DNA of 64,000 bases from Sphingobacterium corticibacterium. GTDB taxonomy: Bacteria > Bacteroidota > Bacteroidia > Sphingobacteriales > Sphingobacteriaceae. The translations under genes were made by a program, and so were the position numbers. Positions 51,477-61,589 of this stretch are shown here, piece after piece (the stretch's first letter is position 1; each line of letters begins with the position of its first letter). The stretch lies in the NCBI RefSeq assembly GCF_004208525.1, contig NZ_SGIT01000003.1, forward strand, positions 310,001 to 374,000, read 5' to 3'. The notes beneath the pieces are model-generated. The model was given only the letters and a program-made list of their open reading frames with translations. It was not told the DNA's origin and made no database searches.

Positions 51477-52214
51477 TTATACTTCTTTAAAGACTTCCTG
51501 CGCATGCTCATAAGCCGCCATATCGCCGATATCGTAGCGTTCGCCGTTGATCGGCCAGGCGTACACCTCGGTCTTTCTGCACAGCCAGGCGGCCAGGTTG
51601 CCCGGGGCATCATACCCACAGCCCTGATCGATCGCCTGCTGGATGAGGGGAAGATCTTCTTTTTTATAATAGTAAAATGGTGGAACCGCCCAGTGCGAGG
51701 GCGGATTCTCCGGTTTTTCGTGCATGGCGATGGCCCGCATATTTTCATCGGCTTCCAGTACGCCCGTTTTCTGCAACGCGGCCAGCGACGGTTCTTCGTG
51801 GCAGCTGATACAGCTCGTTCTTTTCTCCCGTGCATAGCGCACAAAATTGGCAAAGGAAAAAGTCACCACATTATCACCGGCCAGCACCAGGAGGTCTTCG
51901 TTAATGCCCAGCTGCTCTATGGCAAACAGGATGTCCCTGACTGCACCCAGCCGATTATCATTGCTGGTCGTACCATCGTTTAAGATGACAATATCTTTTT
52001 TATAGCCCGAGGCTGCCTTCCAGTCTTCAAAATGCTGATGAAAGGTAGCATTGGTAACCACGATATGCTGATTTACCTGCTCAATGCCATCCACGGCCTC
52101 TACTAAACGGTCCAGTATCGTCTTACCGCCCACTTCTAAAAGGGGTTTCGGAAAGTGCTTGGTCAATGGATACAGCCGTGTGGCATAACCCGCCGCTAAT
52201 ATCAATGTTTTCAT
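51477..52214 (-). CDS. Sugar-1-phosphate nucleotidyltransferase
   Basis: Single-domain nucleotidyltransferase of 245 residues: LILAAGYATRLYPLTKHFPK carries the nucleotide-binding G-x-G-x-R-like loop and the Lys, PLLEVGGKTILDRLVEAVDG follows, and LLVLAGDNVV holds the metal Asp. It lies 15 bases after the GHMP kinase gene, so the pair may act in sequence: kinase makes a sugar-1-phosphate, this enzyme makes the nucleotide sugar. The base and sugar are not certain. Confidence 0.88.
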   Translation of the reverse strand: MKTLILAAGYATRLYPLTKHFPKPLLEVGGKTILDRLVEAVDGIEQVNQHIVVTNATFHQHFEDWKAASGYKKDIVILNDGTTSNDNRLGAVRDILFAIEQLGINEDLLVLAGDNVVTFSFANFVRYAREKRTSCISCHEEPSLAALQKTGVLEADENMRAIAMHEKPENPPSHWAVPPFYYYKKEDLPLIQQAIDQGCGYDAPGNLAAWLCRKTEVYAWPINGERYDIGDMAAYEHAQEVFKEV

Positions 52215-52229
52215 CTGATTCTTTTTTTG

Positions 52230-53408
52230 CTAACTGACTCTTCTTACGCCATCGGCCGTTTTACAGACCCGGACTTCATATTGCCCCTCCATCTCCGGAT
52301 ATTGAGACAGATAACTTTTGGTGACGTAGTCTATCGCTTCCTCCCGGTATGCAGGGTCGGACAGTGCTACACAGCAGCCTTTGAAACCTGCCCCGCTGAA
52401 CCGGCCACCATATACGCCCGGAGCCTGTTTGATGGCTTCGAACAGGCCGATCATCTCCGGACAGCCCGACTCCCAGAAGCGGATAGAACTATCCCCCGAT
52501 TCAAACATGATCGCGCCCAGCATCGTAATATCCCCTTTGGCAAAAGCCTCCACAGCGCGGTCCACCCGTTCGTATTCGGTCATAAAGTGCGTAGCACGTT
52601 TTGCCAGTGCATCCGGCAGCCTATGCTTCCATTTATTGTACACGTGTGTATCCACATCCCTTAAACGGGTATCCGTAAACGCGCTGTAGGGCATCCCTTC
52701 ATACGCCAGCAGCGAATAGGCGGCAACTTTGCACTCATCGGTGCGGGTATTGTACCCCGTGTTGACCAGGGTACGCGTCAGTCCGCTGAAGAAGATCAGG
52801 ATATCAAAGTCGGGCATTTCCGCAGGCTGCGGGATCAGGCGGTAGGAATCATCTTTTGTATCCAGATAGAGCAGATGGTTCTTTTTGCTCAGCACTTCAC
52901 AGCTCTGGTCAAGTTTGCCCAGACTCAGACCGATATATTCCTTTTCCGCAGCAAAGGCCAGTTCGATCAGGTCATGCTCGCTGATTTCTATATCGTTGAC
53001 ATCGGCAAGCGCCATGATATAACACAGCAGCACGGCCGAAGAAGAGGATAACCCCCCTACCGGCAGCGATCCGCAGATCAGCCCCTGCACACCGATGGTA
53101 ACTTCATGTTTTTTGGACAGGGTATAGATAGCGGCCTGTATATAACGGCCCCACGTATCATACCTGCCGGGCATGGTCTCTATAGCGAACAGTACCTGCC
53201 CTTCGAAATCGGTACTGAACAGGTTGATCACCCCCGTTTCCGTCGGAACGTAATAAAAATCGACACCATGGTCCAGCGCAAAGCCCGTCACATGGCCGTG
53301 CTGGTGATCAATATGTGCACCCACCGGGCACACCCGATAGGGGCTGTATACATGTCTTACATCCGTATCCGGCGTATCCGGAAAAAGCGTTTTAAAGTCT
53401 TTGTGCAT
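52230..53408 (-). CDS. GHMP-family sugar kinase, galacturonokinase-like
   Basis: Anomeric sugar kinase of 392 residues. Motif 1 is SPYRVCPVGAHIDHQHGHVT, which differs from the GEHTDYNGG form of true galactokinases and resembles, from memory, plant galacturonokinase. Motif 2 is LPVGGLSSSSAVLLCYIM (ATP loop). Motif 3 is YGGRFSGAGFKGCCVALSD. It sits with UDP-glucose dehydrogenase, UDP-glucuronate 4-epimerase and a nucleotidyltransferase, so salvage of a uronic acid or galactose into the UDP-sugar pool fits the setting. The substrate is inferred. Confidence 0.8.
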   Translation of the reverse strand: MHKDFKTLFPDTPDTDVRHVYSPYRVCPVGAHIDHQHGHVTGFALDHGVDFYYVPTETGVINLFSTDFEGQVLFAIETMPGRYDTWGRYIQAAIYTLSKKHEVTIGVQGLICGSLPVGGLSSSSAVLLCYIMALADVNDIEISEHDLIELAFAAEKEYIGLSLGKLDQSCEVLSKKNHLLYLDTKDDSYRLIPQPAEMPDFDILIFFSGLTRTLVNTGYNTRTDECKVAAYSLLAYEGMPYSAFTDTRLRDVDTHVYNKWKHRLPDALAKRATHFMTEYERVDRAVEAFAKGDITMLGAIMFESGDSSIRFWESGCPEMIGLFEAIKQAPGVYGGRFSGAGFKGCCVALSDPAYREEAIDYVTKSYLSQYPEMEGQYEVRVCKTADGVRRVS

Positions 53409-53424
53409 TTTTTGCGTATTTATA

Positions 53425-54807
53425 TTATTCGCCGATGGCGTAATAAGCGAATCCCAGCCGGTTCAGTTCCTTTCTGTCCAACAGCTTCCGGCCGTCGAAT
53501 ACAAACGAAGGCCGTTTCATACCTTCCTTGATCTTTGCCCAGTCGTAGCCCTTGAATTCATCCCACTCGGTGAGTACGGCAGCTGCATGTGCACCGTCCA
53601 GGGCCTCGTAAGCGTTGTCCACCACTTTCAGCAACCGGCGGTTGTCCTCCGGTGAACGGGTACCCAGGTAATCCAGGTCCCTGTAGATCTGTTCGGCAGA
53701 TACCTTTGGATCATATACCACCACCTGCGCCTCTTCGTCCAGCAGGTGGTCCGCCACGTAGATCGCAGCAGATTCACGTGTATCGTTCGTGTCCTTCTTG
53801 AAGGCCCAGCCCAAAAAAGCAATATGCTTGCCGTTCACCGTGTTGTACATCGTCTGGATGATCTTCTCCGCAAAACGCGTCTTCTGGTGGTCGTTCATGA
53901 TGATAACCTGCTCCCAGTAGTCCGCTACTTCATACAGGTTGTATGTCCTGGCAATATACACCAGGTTCAGGATATCCTTCTGGAAACAGGAACCCCCAAA
54001 GCCGACCGACGCTTTCAAAAACTTCCCGCCGATACGCGAATCCTGACCGATAGCACGCGCCACCTCGTCCACGTTCGCACCCGTAACCTCACACAGTTCC
54101 GAGATCGCATTGATCGAAGAGACACGCTGGGCCAGGAAAGCATTCGCAACCAGTTTCGACAGCTCCGATGACCATAGGTTCGTCGTCAGGATACGCTCCC
54201 GTGGGACCCACGCCGCGTAGACATTTACCAGGGCCTCGATCGCTTCCGCATCCTCCCCGCCGATCAGTACACGGTCCGGGTTGTGCAGGTCGGTAACGGC
54301 CGTGCCCTCCGCCAAAAACTCCGGGTTCGATAGGATATGGAAATTCACACCGTTACCCGTGTTTTCCAAAATATTTTTCAATGCTTCGGCCGTACGCACC
54401 GGAAGCGTGGACTTCTCCACCACGATCTTATCGTCTTTCGCAACGGCTGCAATCTGGCGCGCGCACAGCTCGATAAATTTAAGGTCAGCTGCCTGTCCTT
54501 TACCTTTACCATAGGTCTTGGTCGGGGTGTTCACCGAGATAAAGATCATATCGGCCTCATCGATCGCCCTGTCAACCTCCGTGGAGAAAAACAGGTTGCG
54601 CCCGCGGGCTTCTCCCACAACGGCATCCAGCCCGGGCTCGTATACCGGAAGTTTATCCAGGTCTTCGTCGTTCCACGCGGCAATACGCGCATGGTTCAGG
54701 TCTACGACCGTAACTTCGACATCCGGGTTCTTCTGGGCAATGACCGACATCGTCGGCCCCCCGACGTAACCCGCTCCGATACAGGTGATTTTTTTTATCT
54801 CTTTCAT
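53425..54807 (-). CDS. UDP-glucose 6-dehydrogenase (long, eukaryote-like form)
   Basis: Oxidises UDP-glucose to UDP-glucuronate with two NAD+. It has 460 residues: [20 protein letters not shown] binds [23 protein letters not shown] is the family block and the catalytic Cys is in [20 protein letters not shown]. The C-terminal NAD domain includes [18 protein letters not shown]. The GGPTMSVIA start and the overall length are those of animal and plant UGDHs, a form also common in Bacteroidota. It feeds the UDP-glucuronate 4-epimerase of the same operon. Confidence 0.93.
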   Translation of the reverse strand: MKEIKKITCIGAGYVGGPTMSVIAQKNPDVEVTVVDLNHARIAAWNDEDLDKLPVYEPGLDAVVGEARGRNLFFSTEVDRAIDEADMIFISVNTPTKTYGKGKGQAADLKFIELCARQIAAVAKDDKIVVEKSTLPVRTAEALKNILENTGNGVNFHILSNPEFLAEGTAVTDLHNPDRVLIGGEDAEAIEALVNVYAAWVPRERILTTNLWSSELSKLVANAFLAQRVSSINAISELCEVTGANVDEVARAIGQDSRIGGKFLKASVGFGGSCFQKDILNLVYIARTYNLYEVADYWEQVIIMNDHQKTRFAEKIIQTMYNTVNGKHIAFLGWAFKKDTNDTRESAAIYVADHLLDEEAQVVVYDPKVSAEQIYRDLDYLGTRSPEDNRRLLKVVDNAYEALDGAHAAAVLTEWDEFKGYDWAKIKEGMKRPSFVFDGRKLLDRKELNRLGFAYYAIGE

Positions 54808-54829
54808 TTTATTAGTAGTATAGTTAAGG

Positions 54830-56236
54830 TTAAAGTCTTGCGTCTACCCACGCTCGGGGCAACATACTTTTTGCGTCAAACACGACACTTTTTTCTTTTT
54901 TGAGCTGATTAATATTAATTGTTAAAAAGGCTTGATGTGCTGTCGCCAAAATAATAGCTTCATACTTTGCAATCGGTATTTCGGAATCGTCCGACACGCC
55001 TTCTGCTTTAAGCGGAATGCCATATTCATGATATACTTCCTCCGCATCTGCCCAAGGATCGTATATTTCGACCTCCACACCGTATTCTTTAAGTTCCCGG
55101 TAGATTTCCACCACCTTCGTATTTCGGATATCCGGGCAATTCTCTTTAAAAGTTATGCCTAGAATAAGTGCTTTCGCTCCACGGATACTAATATCTTTCG
55201 CTACCATCAGCTTAACCACTTTGGAAGCAATAAACGCGGGAATCGAATTATTGACGCGCCTTCCAGACAAAATCACATCAGGGTAATAGCCAAGTTGCTT
55301 CGCTTTATGCGTGAGGTAATAGGGGTCGACCGAGATACAGTGTCCGCCCACTAATCCCGGTTTATATGTTAGAAAATTAAATTTCGTACCTGCAGCTTCC
55401 AACACATCATTGGTGTCGATGCCCATCCGGTCAAAAATAAGTGCCAGCTCGTTTACAAACGAAATGTTGACATCCCGTTGGGCATTCTCGATCGCCTTCG
55501 ATGCTTCCGCTACTTTAATGCTCGGCGCTTTGTAAGTGCCCGCGGCAATAATGGTCTTATACAGCCGGTCGACTTCCTCCGCAATCTCCGGTGTAGAACC
55601 CGAGGTCACTTTGGTAATCGTCGTTAAGGTATTGATTTTATCGCCCGGATTAATACGCTCTGGCGAATAACCGACGAAGAAATCACGGTTGAACGCTAAG
55701 CCGGAAGTCTTTTCTAAAACAGGCACACATTCTTCTTCCGTGCAGCCGGGATAGACCGTAGACTCATAGATCACGATATCACCGCGCTTAATGACCCTGC
55801 CCAACATTTCCGAAGCTTTTCTTAACGGACGGAGATCAGGCGTATTAAGTTGGTCAATAGGCGTGGGAACGGTAACAATAAAAATTTGTGCGTCTTGAAT
55901 ATCGGCTATATCACTAGAAAAGGATAATACGGCAGATTCCCGGGGATTGTTGAATTGCGTTTCGTCACACTGGGAGTCACTAAATTGGTGAACCGAAACC
56001 CCGTCTAAAGTCGAGGTTTCTAGCATCGTGCTGCCTATCAAAACCGCTTTTAGTTTTTCGATATCAGCTTCCTGCGTTCGATCGATTCCATTCGTCAACT
56101 CGCGCACACGCTCTTCATTGATATCAAACCCTACAACCGGAAAATAATGCGCCAGTTCAATCGCCAAGGGCAACCCCACATAGCCTTGACCGATGACGGC
56201 AATTTTCTTATTACTCGCAGATGTCTGATTTTGCAT
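54830..56236 (-). CDS. UDP-N-acetylhexosamine dehydrogenase (TviB/WbpA-like)
   Basis: Nucleotide-sugar dehydrogenase of 468 residues, a different branch from the UDP-glucose dehydrogenase next to it. It has [40 protein letters not shown] and the catalytic Cys in [18 protein letters not shown]. The insert and the PTPID motif are those of enzymes that oxidise UDP-GlcNAc or UDP-GalNAc to the uronate. The product would be an aminouronic acid for the surface glycan. The exact sugar is not resolved. Confidence 0.9.
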   Translation of the reverse strand: MQNQTSASNKKIAVIGQGYVGLPLAIELAHYFPVVGFDINEERVRELTNGIDRTQEADIEKLKAVLIGSTMLETSTLDGVSVHQFSDSQCDETQFNNPRESAVLSFSSDIADIQDAQIFIVTVPTPIDQLNTPDLRPLRKASEMLGRVIKRGDIVIYESTVYPGCTEEECVPVLEKTSGLAFNRDFFVGYSPERINPGDKINTLTTITKVTSGSTPEIAEEVDRLYKTIIAAGTYKAPSIKVAEASKAIENAQRDVNISFVNELALIFDRMGIDTNDVLEAAGTKFNFLTYKPGLVGGHCISVDPYYLTHKAKQLGYYPDVILSGRRVNNSIPAFIASKVVKLMVAKDISIRGAKALILGITFKENCPDIRNTKVVEIYRELKEYGVEVEIYDPWADAEEVYHEYGIPLKAEGVSDDSEIPIAKYEAIILATAHQAFLTININQLKKEKSVVFDAKSMLPRAWVDARL

Positions 56237-56250
56237 GTACGCGGTTTGGC

Positions 56251-56727
56251 TTATTTTTTACCGTTTTTTTCGTTTTCTCTTTCGTAAACAATCCGGCGTA
56301 ATCCCGAACTGGAAAAGCGGTGATCGCGACTATTGAAATACAGCTCGATACCTTTATCTTCACAGTATTTACGGCCGGTAAAATCTTTGTCCTTGTATTC
56401 ATCACCGACAATACGGACATCCAATTTGAATGATTTTAAGATGTCTTCCAAGTCTTGCTCCGTTGAATAGGGCACGATTTCATCTACATATTGACAGCCG
56501 CGCAATTGGATATAACGCTCAACCACCGTTTGCGTAGGTGCGTTTTTTTCCGGACGGTCTAACGTCGGATCCATCTGCAGACCGCAAATCAAATAATCGC
56601 ATTGGCGCTTTGCCTCGGCCAACATCATAATGTGCCCGGCGTGCAATAGATCAAAAGTGGAAAAAGTAATCCCAACGCGAGGGCCTGGATTATAATCTTC
56701 TCTTTTTTTAACAACTTTTTTTTCCAT
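56251..56727 (-). CDS. Cytidylyltransferase-family protein
   Basis: HxGH-type nucleotidyltransferase of 158 residues: the signature is FSTFDLLHAGHIMMLAEAKR, and the second nucleotide site is in RDHRFSSSGLRRIVYE. Length and pattern fit glycerol-3-phosphate cytidylyltransferase/RfaE2-like enzymes, which activate a small alcohol or sugar phosphate. It is placed between the regulator and nucleotide-sugar genes. A glycerol-phosphate or similar substituent on the glycan is possible but not shown. Confidence 0.85.
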   Translation of the reverse strand: MEKKVVKKREDYNPGPRVGITFSTFDLLHAGHIMMLAEAKRQCDYLICGLQMDPTLDRPEKNAPTQTVVERYIQLRGCQYVDEIVPYSTEQDLEDILKSFKLDVRIVGDEYKDKDFTGRKYCEDKGIELYFNSRDHRFSSSGLRRIVYERENEKNGKK

Positions 56728-56805
56728 AATGTTATTCTTATCTGCTGTTCAATGTTTTTTGCCCCGGTAGACTTTGCCCCCTATAAGCAATAAAAGTGCC
56801 AAGTG

Positions 56806-57330
56806 TTAATTAAGTAGATTTTCACGCCCTTTCTGATACACCACAATAGAAGCACCACTACTGGGCTTTTCGAAGTTTATCCTGATTTCCTTGTTGATTA
56901 ATTTTCCGGTTTTCTCGGAGAGTTTCTGTAAATATTCTTTGTCGAGGTTTTCGCCCGACACCACGACGTCCAGTTGGTCAGATTCCTGTCCTTTCGCATA
57001 GGCCCCTACCAGCATCACCTCCCGTACGTCGCCTGCACGCTCCATCACCTGATCCACGACTTTATCTACCCCCAAAAAAGAGTGTACTAAACGCTGAACA
57101 GGATTAAATAGCGGATGATCGATATTCGCCCGGTACAACACCTTCTTCTGTTCCTGCTTCCGTTCTAAAAATCCCGCTTCTGTTAATTGATTCAGTTCTT
57201 TCCGGATGGCGTTGGTGGATTCATCAAATTCTTCGGCAATGCCCCGTAGATAACCCGTGTTACCTGCCGATACAAAAAATTTGATCAGTAGTTTTAATCT
57301 TGTTTTGGAAGTGATCAATGCACCTAGCAT
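56806..57330 (-). CDS. Winged-helix regulator with nucleotidyltransferase-like C-terminus
   Basis: A 174-residue protein. The N-terminal winged helix (TRLKLLIKFFVSAGNTGYLR; STNAIRKELNQLTEAGFLER) binds DNA. The C-terminal half looks like a decayed minimal nucleotidyltransferase (VMLVGAYAKGQESDQLDVVV), in which the usual D-x-D pair is not clear, so a ligand-sensing or allosteric role is more likely than catalysis. It is the first gene of the polysaccharide locus, behind a good promoter, and probably controls it. Confidence 0.75.
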   Translation of the reverse strand: MLGALITSKTRLKLLIKFFVSAGNTGYLRGIAEEFDESTNAIRKELNQLTEAGFLERKQEQKKVLYRANIDHPLFNPVQRLVHSFLGVDKVVDQVMERAGDVREVMLVGAYAKGQESDQLDVVVSGENLDKEYLQKLSEKTGKLINKEIRINFEKPSSGASIVVYQKGRENLLN

Positions 57331-57352
57331 ACGTTTTCCCTTTATTGAGCAA

Positions 57353-57383
57353 CAAAGGTACTCGATGATTTACTAAAATGCAA
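57353..57383 (-). promoter_or_regulatory. Bacteroidota-type promoter of the polysaccharide locus
   Basis: Minus strand: TTG at 57383-57381, 20 bases, then TACCTTTG at 57360-57353; the regulator ATG is at 57330. Both elements and spacing match the consensus. Confidence 0.7.
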
Positions 57384-57395
57384 GTTATTATTTTG

Positions 57396-59069
57396 TTAAA
57401 CTTCTACGAAAACCTGGTCATACTGGTCCCCATATCTTTTCCGGAGACGCTGCTTAGCCTTTTTGATGGATTCTTGCCCCACCCCTAATAGATTGGCCAT
57501 ACCATGATTATTGAGACCAAGCTTTTGTAGTAGGACAATACGCAGCTGTGATTCGGTAAGATGCGGTAGCATTGCGGTGATTTTGGCATAAAATGAACCA
57601 TACTCCTTTATAAAAGTAGTCTTAAAACGTTGCCAATTCTCCTCCGTCATCAAATGTTCATCCAATAGCTGCTCCAACCTTTCTTTTCTTTCTACCGCAT
57701 CCGCCGAATTCGACCTGCTCAGGTCAGCTACCACGCCTTTCAATTCCGCAATCGCTGTATTTCGCTCTTTCAGAAAGGTAAGATAGGCCTGTATAGTCTG
57801 CTGGGCAGACTCGTATTTCTTTTCGGATTTCATTTTATCCAACTGGAAACGGAATAAGCTGCGTTCGAACTTAACATGTTGCAGCTTGAGCGCCTGTTTT
57901 TTACTCCGAAACAGCAGTATAGCCATGACCAATAATAACAGGCATGTGCCCGTTAAGACAAACACATTCATCTTTGACCGCTGCAGCTTGGTGGCATGCA
58001 CGAGAGCATCCCGCTCGGCCTTGGAACGTTGCAGGGCAAGATTGACTTTCATCACGGCATTTTCGCCATCGGTATTTTTTAATCGATTTTGGACCTCCTG
58101 TAATTTCGGATAGAGCTCAAGTTGCGCAACGGTATCGTGAAGGGCATGGGCAACAGCTAATTTGAGCTGTAACACTTCTGCGTAGAAGCCGCTGAGGTTA
58201 GCCTTGTTCCGCGTATAGGCCTCCGCTTCTCCCAACAGCGCCTGCGCAGCCTCCCATTGCTGGGTGTCCACATACAGATGCGCAAGCCGGATTTGCGCGA
58301 ACATTAAATTTCGGTCTGCATGGTGGAGCCGTGAAAGATGGATATCTTCCAGCAACAACGCTTCCGCCGATGGAAAATCAGCGGAACGCATGGCCAAAAA
58401 AGCCAGTTCCCCCAATACTTTTGCGTAACGAACCGGATCGATATCTTCAGCGAGTTCCTTGGCGGTAAGGTAATGCTCTTCCGCCTTGTCATACTCTTCC
58501 AAAGCACTATACTCCCCTCCAATAGCAAAATGTAACTGCGCAAATGCAGAAGAATCCGCAAGCAACAGCGCTTGGTTAAGATAAGTAATGGCGTGTAAAT
58601 GATCGCCGATATTTCCAAAAAAATAACCGTTTTTGGTGTAGCAGTCGGACGGTGCAATCAGCGTAGCAGGCGCTGTGCTGGACATGGCTTGCGATGATTT
58701 TAGAAAGTAAGGAAATGCTTCCTGTAGATACGACATGCTGTAGTAATAGAAACCGATCTGGGTATTTGTCCAGATCGATAATGCGGGCACATTTAAGGTG
58801 GATGCCATAGAATCGGCTTCCTCAAAAGCCAATGTTATCTTGGGATCGACGATGGTATGATCCTTTGCCCTTTGCTTGGTTTCTTCTACTTTTAGCATGA
58901 CCGCCAATATCGCTTCTTCAAGGGTATTGCGAGCGATTATTGCCGACAAGGAACCATGCGTATTCAATACACTGTTAATTTCCGTAAATAGCGTTTCGTG
59001 ATTCGGTTGTCCACAGGTTGTAAAGACCATTGTTAATAGGACTAAAAGCGTTAATCGTAATCGTTGCAT
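57396..59069 (-). CDS. TPR-containing membrane regulator with LuxR-type HTH
   Basis: Regulator of about 557 residues from the ATG at 59069 (MQRLRLTLLVLLTMVFTTCG, a lipoprotein-like or signal-anchor N-terminus). The longer frame to 59210 adds 47 residues unlike the family. Tetratricopeptide-like helices fill the first half (AIGGEYSALEEYDKAEEHYL; LGELAFLAMRSADFPSAEAL). One membrane helix (MNVFVLTGTCLLLLVMAILL) is followed by a coiled coil and a C-terminal helix-turn-helix (LTESQLRIVLLQKLGLNN; MANLLGVGQESIKKAKQRLR). This topology puts sensing TPRs outside and DNA binding inside. It follows the SusCD locus and may control it. Confidence 0.8.
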   Translation of the reverse strand: MQRLRLTLLVLLTMVFTTCGQPNHETLFTEINSVLNTHGSLSAIIARNTLEEAILAVMLKVEETKQRAKDHTIVDPKITLAFEEADSMASTLNVPALSIWTNTQIGFYYYSMSYLQEAFPYFLKSSQAMSSTAPATLIAPSDCYTKNGYFFGNIGDHLHAITYLNQALLLADSSAFAQLHFAIGGEYSALEEYDKAEEHYLTAKELAEDIDPVRYAKVLGELAFLAMRSADFPSAEALLLEDIHLSRLHHADRNLMFAQIRLAHLYVDTQQWEAAQALLGEAEAYTRNKANLSGFYAEVLQLKLAVAHALHDTVAQLELYPKLQEVQNRLKNTDGENAVMKVNLALQRSKAERDALVHATKLQRSKMNVFVLTGTCLLLLVMAILLFRSKKQALKLQHVKFERSLFRFQLDKMKSEKKYESAQQTIQAYLTFLKERNTAIAELKGVVADLSRSNSADAVERKERLEQLLDEHLMTEENWQRFKTTFIKEYGSFYAKITAMLPHLTESQLRIVLLQKLGLNNHGMANLLGVGQESIKKAKQRLRKRYGDQYDQVFVEV

Positions 59070-59214
59070 TCCAAAGGTAATAATTCCCGCAAGATAGAAA
59101 ATATCACTTACTTTTTGAAAGAAACGCTGAAAGCAAAAAGGGAAAGATGCGTTCAGCATAACTTGTGGCCAAGTCATGCCGAACGCATAACCGACTTGCA
59201 TGCAAGTCAAAATT

Positions 59215-60363
59215 TTATTTTGCGCCTGTTAAGGACTTGATGAGATCCGTTTCGGCGGAGTCATATGGACTTCCGTCATTTCGCAGAATGTCGTGAAACC
59301 AAACCGGCGGTTCCGCAGTGTAGGTTTTAGTCCACGAATCCCACGGAAATTTCGTCTGGGTCTTGCCATCTACAAAACCCCAATTGATCATACCGACGTT
59401 ATATTTTTTAGCAATAGGCAAAAATCCGGCAAAGGTGCTACCATTAGGACGGGCCATATATTCCGTACAGAGCATAGGCTTTTCGTAACGTTGCAGCCAT
59501 TGGATCCGTTCTTCGAATTCCTCCGGACTGTCGTAGTTATGAAACGTAATGATATCCGACTCGTTGACCTGCAATTTCTCGATCGGCTTCATCTTTTCCT
59601 CTGAAGACCAATCGCCCATCCACACACCCGAGGTAATCGGCTGCGACGGATTAGCCGATCTTGCCCAAGCAAAAGACTTTTCCAGTAAAGGAAGCACGAG
59701 ATCAACCTTATCCGGGGTCTCCACTTTTTCGTACGAAGGTCCCGTCATATTATCCGGCTCATTCCAGATATCCCATCCTAAAACCCGGGAATCGTTTGCA
59801 AACCGCTTGATGACACCTTTCACATAGCGCTCCAATCGCGGATATTGCGTGGAATCCTTTAACGCCAGCTGTCCAGGGCTCTGTACCCAACCCGGATTAT
59901 GCTTAAAGGGGGTCGGTTCCCGCTGCTCCCCCAAGGCAAAGAACGGATCCCAACAAGAATCAAATATAACCAACAACGTTTTGATGTTGTGCCGGTCTGC
60001 CAAGCCTAGAAAATGGTCGATCCGGTCAAGAAAACCCACGGAGTCCTGCTCGTACAGCGCATCGTGCAGGTAAACCCGTACTGTGTTCATACCCAAGGCT
60101 TCCGCCCAGCCCAATTCCCGGTCAATGGTGACCGAGTCGTAGGTCTCTTTTTGCCACATCTCCAACTGGTTAATGGCGTTACTTGGTGTAAAGTTAGCTC
60201 CCACCAGCCATTCCTGATCCTTATACCAAGCATTCGCCTGTTCTTTTGTCCAAACCGCCCGATCTGGCTCCGTTTCTTTTTTTTGTGTTTCCGTACAACT
60301 GTTCAGCAGTATACTCAGCAATACCGCCATAAAAAAAATCCTGTTTTTCTGCATGATCTTCAT
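59215..60363 (-). CDS. GH5-like glycoside hydrolase lipoprotein
   Basis: Lipoprotein of 382 residues (FFMAVLLSILLNSCTE, lipid Cys near 23). It has a TIM-barrel glycosidase pattern: LGMNTVRVYLHDALYEQDSV, the acid/base Glu in VLGWDIWNEPDNMTGPS and the likely nucleophile Glu in EKPMLCTEYMARPNGS near strand 7. The fold is that of GH5/cellulase-family retaining enzymes; mannan, xylan or glucan are all possible substrates. It is 8 bases after the sialidase-fold gene, in the same transcript as SusCD. Confidence 0.83.
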   Translation of the reverse strand: MKIMQKNRIFFMAVLLSILLNSCTETQKKETEPDRAVWTKEQANAWYKDQEWLVGANFTPSNAINQLEMWQKETYDSVTIDRELGWAEALGMNTVRVYLHDALYEQDSVGFLDRIDHFLGLADRHNIKTLLVIFDSCWDPFFALGEQREPTPFKHNPGWVQSPGQLALKDSTQYPRLERYVKGVIKRFANDSRVLGWDIWNEPDNMTGPSYEKVETPDKVDLVLPLLEKSFAWARSANPSQPITSGVWMGDWSSEEKMKPIEKLQVNESDIITFHNYDSPEEFEERIQWLQRYEKPMLCTEYMARPNGSTFAGFLPIAKKYNVGMINWGFVDGKTQTKFPWDSWTKTYTAEPPVWFHDILRNDGSPYDSAETDLIKSLTGAK

Positions 60364-60371
60364 TTAATGTG

Positions 60372-61571
60372 CTATTTATTCGTGTTATTAATGACTTTTC
60401 CCTTAACCATCCACACCTCGGTATTACCCGTTCCGTATGCATTGGTGCTGGTTACCGCGATGATCGTATTGTCGTGCAGTACCGTGACGCTATTCCATAG
60501 GCAGGATTTATTGCCCGGAATCGAAAACGGCACCGATTTGCTGGTAAAGTTCTTGGCCTGATCATCGCCAATCACGACTTTCATATCGGCAAAATTCATG
60601 TCGTGGGTACGGCCTTCGGTGCCTTGGTAAGCCAAGATAGTCTCCCCGCTGCTTAATTGCCTGATATAAGGCGCTCCGGCATAAACTTCATTTGCCACAG
60701 GTTGTAGTAAGGCATAGCTCCGGTTTGGGCTTTCTGCACCGATCGTCGTCGCCCAGTTCTCCTCCAGGCTATTGCGCAAGATATACGGCTTGAAGGTTTG
60801 AATCGCATTATCCTCTATCGCGACCACGATATCCTTCCCGTTGTTCAGCAATACAGGAACCGGCATGCCATCCCTTCTGCCGGGACGGAAACTCACGATT
60901 ACCGGATCCGTTGTCCAGTTGGCACCATTATCCTGCGAACGGATCATGGAGATATTCTGCTCATTAGACTGCGTATAAGGCCCTTCGTTAGCAAAAAAGA
61001 GCTGTATCTCACCATTAGGTAATTGCAGGGCCGCTGGTTCCCAGCAGCCGTTTTCAAACTCATATCCGGCTTCGTATAACACTTTTTCGTCCGCCCAGGT
61101 CTGTCCCCCATCCGTACTCTTCTTTATGCGTATATCGAATTTCCGGTCGGGGGAAATCGCGAAAGGTCTACCGTTATAAAGTGCGAGTAGGGTTTTCTGA
61201 TCGTTTAATAAGAGTAAATCCGGCACGCACATATTCGTCCCCTCGCCACGGGCCGCAACAACCACAGGTTCCGACCAGCTATTGCCCAGATCCCTACTTT
61301 TCACGGACACGACGCTGCCATCCGCTTCATAAATTCCAAGTAAGGATTGGTCCGGCAGCTGGATAATCCGGGCATAGCCCGCATACCGGGTATTCGGGCC
61401 GGACGAAACTTTCCGGCGTGTTTGTTGGTCCCATTGAATATAAATCTCCTCCTGATCCGGCTGGTCCGGCGGCGGCTCCACCGTGGGTGGGTTGTCTTTC
61501 CCGCAGGCCACCAAAGAAAGAAACATAAACGTATTTTGGACGAGACGTCTGAATAAAGTGCAATAAGTCAT
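60372..61571 (-). CDS. Sialidase-fold (BNR-repeat) lipoprotein
   Basis: Lipoprotein of 399 residues (TFMFLSLVACGKDN, lipid Cys near 23) with a Pro-rich linker. The propeller shows Asp-box repeats: VKSRDLGNSWSEP, IKKSTDGGQTWADE and IRSQDNGANWTTDP. That fold covers GH33 sialidases and GH93 exo-arabinanases. The sialidase Arg triad was not traced, so the substrate is open. It lies between SusD (18 bases) and the GH5-like gene. Confidence 0.8.
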   Translation of the reverse strand: MTYCTLFRRLVQNTFMFLSLVACGKDNPPTVEPPPDQPDQEEIYIQWDQQTRRKVSSGPNTRYAGYARIIQLPDQSLLGIYEADGSVVSVKSRDLGNSWSEPVVVAARGEGTNMCVPDLLLLNDQKTLLALYNGRPFAISPDRKFDIRIKKSTDGGQTWADEKVLYEAGYEFENGCWEPAALQLPNGEIQLFFANEGPYTQSNEQNISMIRSQDNGANWTTDPVIVSFRPGRRDGMPVPVLLNNGKDIVVAIEDNAIQTFKPYILRNSLEENWATTIGAESPNRSYALLQPVANEVYAGAPYIRQLSSGETILAYQGTEGRTHDMNFADMKVVIGDDQAKNFTSKSVPFSIPGNKSCLWNSVTVLHDNTIIAVTSTNAYGTGNTEVWMVKGKVINNTNK

Positions 61572-61589
61572 AGCGATATCTAAAAAATG

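Noticed and set aside
52230-53408. True galactokinase (galK)
   Set aside because: Motif 1 is GAHIDHQHG, not the galactokinase GEHTDYNGG form, and no other galactose genes are nearby.
59072-59079. TACCTTTG on the minus strand as a promoter for the TPR/LuxR regulator
   Set aside because: It ends only 2 bases before the chosen ATG, so the start site would fall inside the gene, and no TTG lies at proper spacing.
57396-59210. Start of the TPR regulator at 59210
   Set aside because: The extra 47 residues show no family likeness, while the ATG at 59069 begins a proper signal or anchor sequence.
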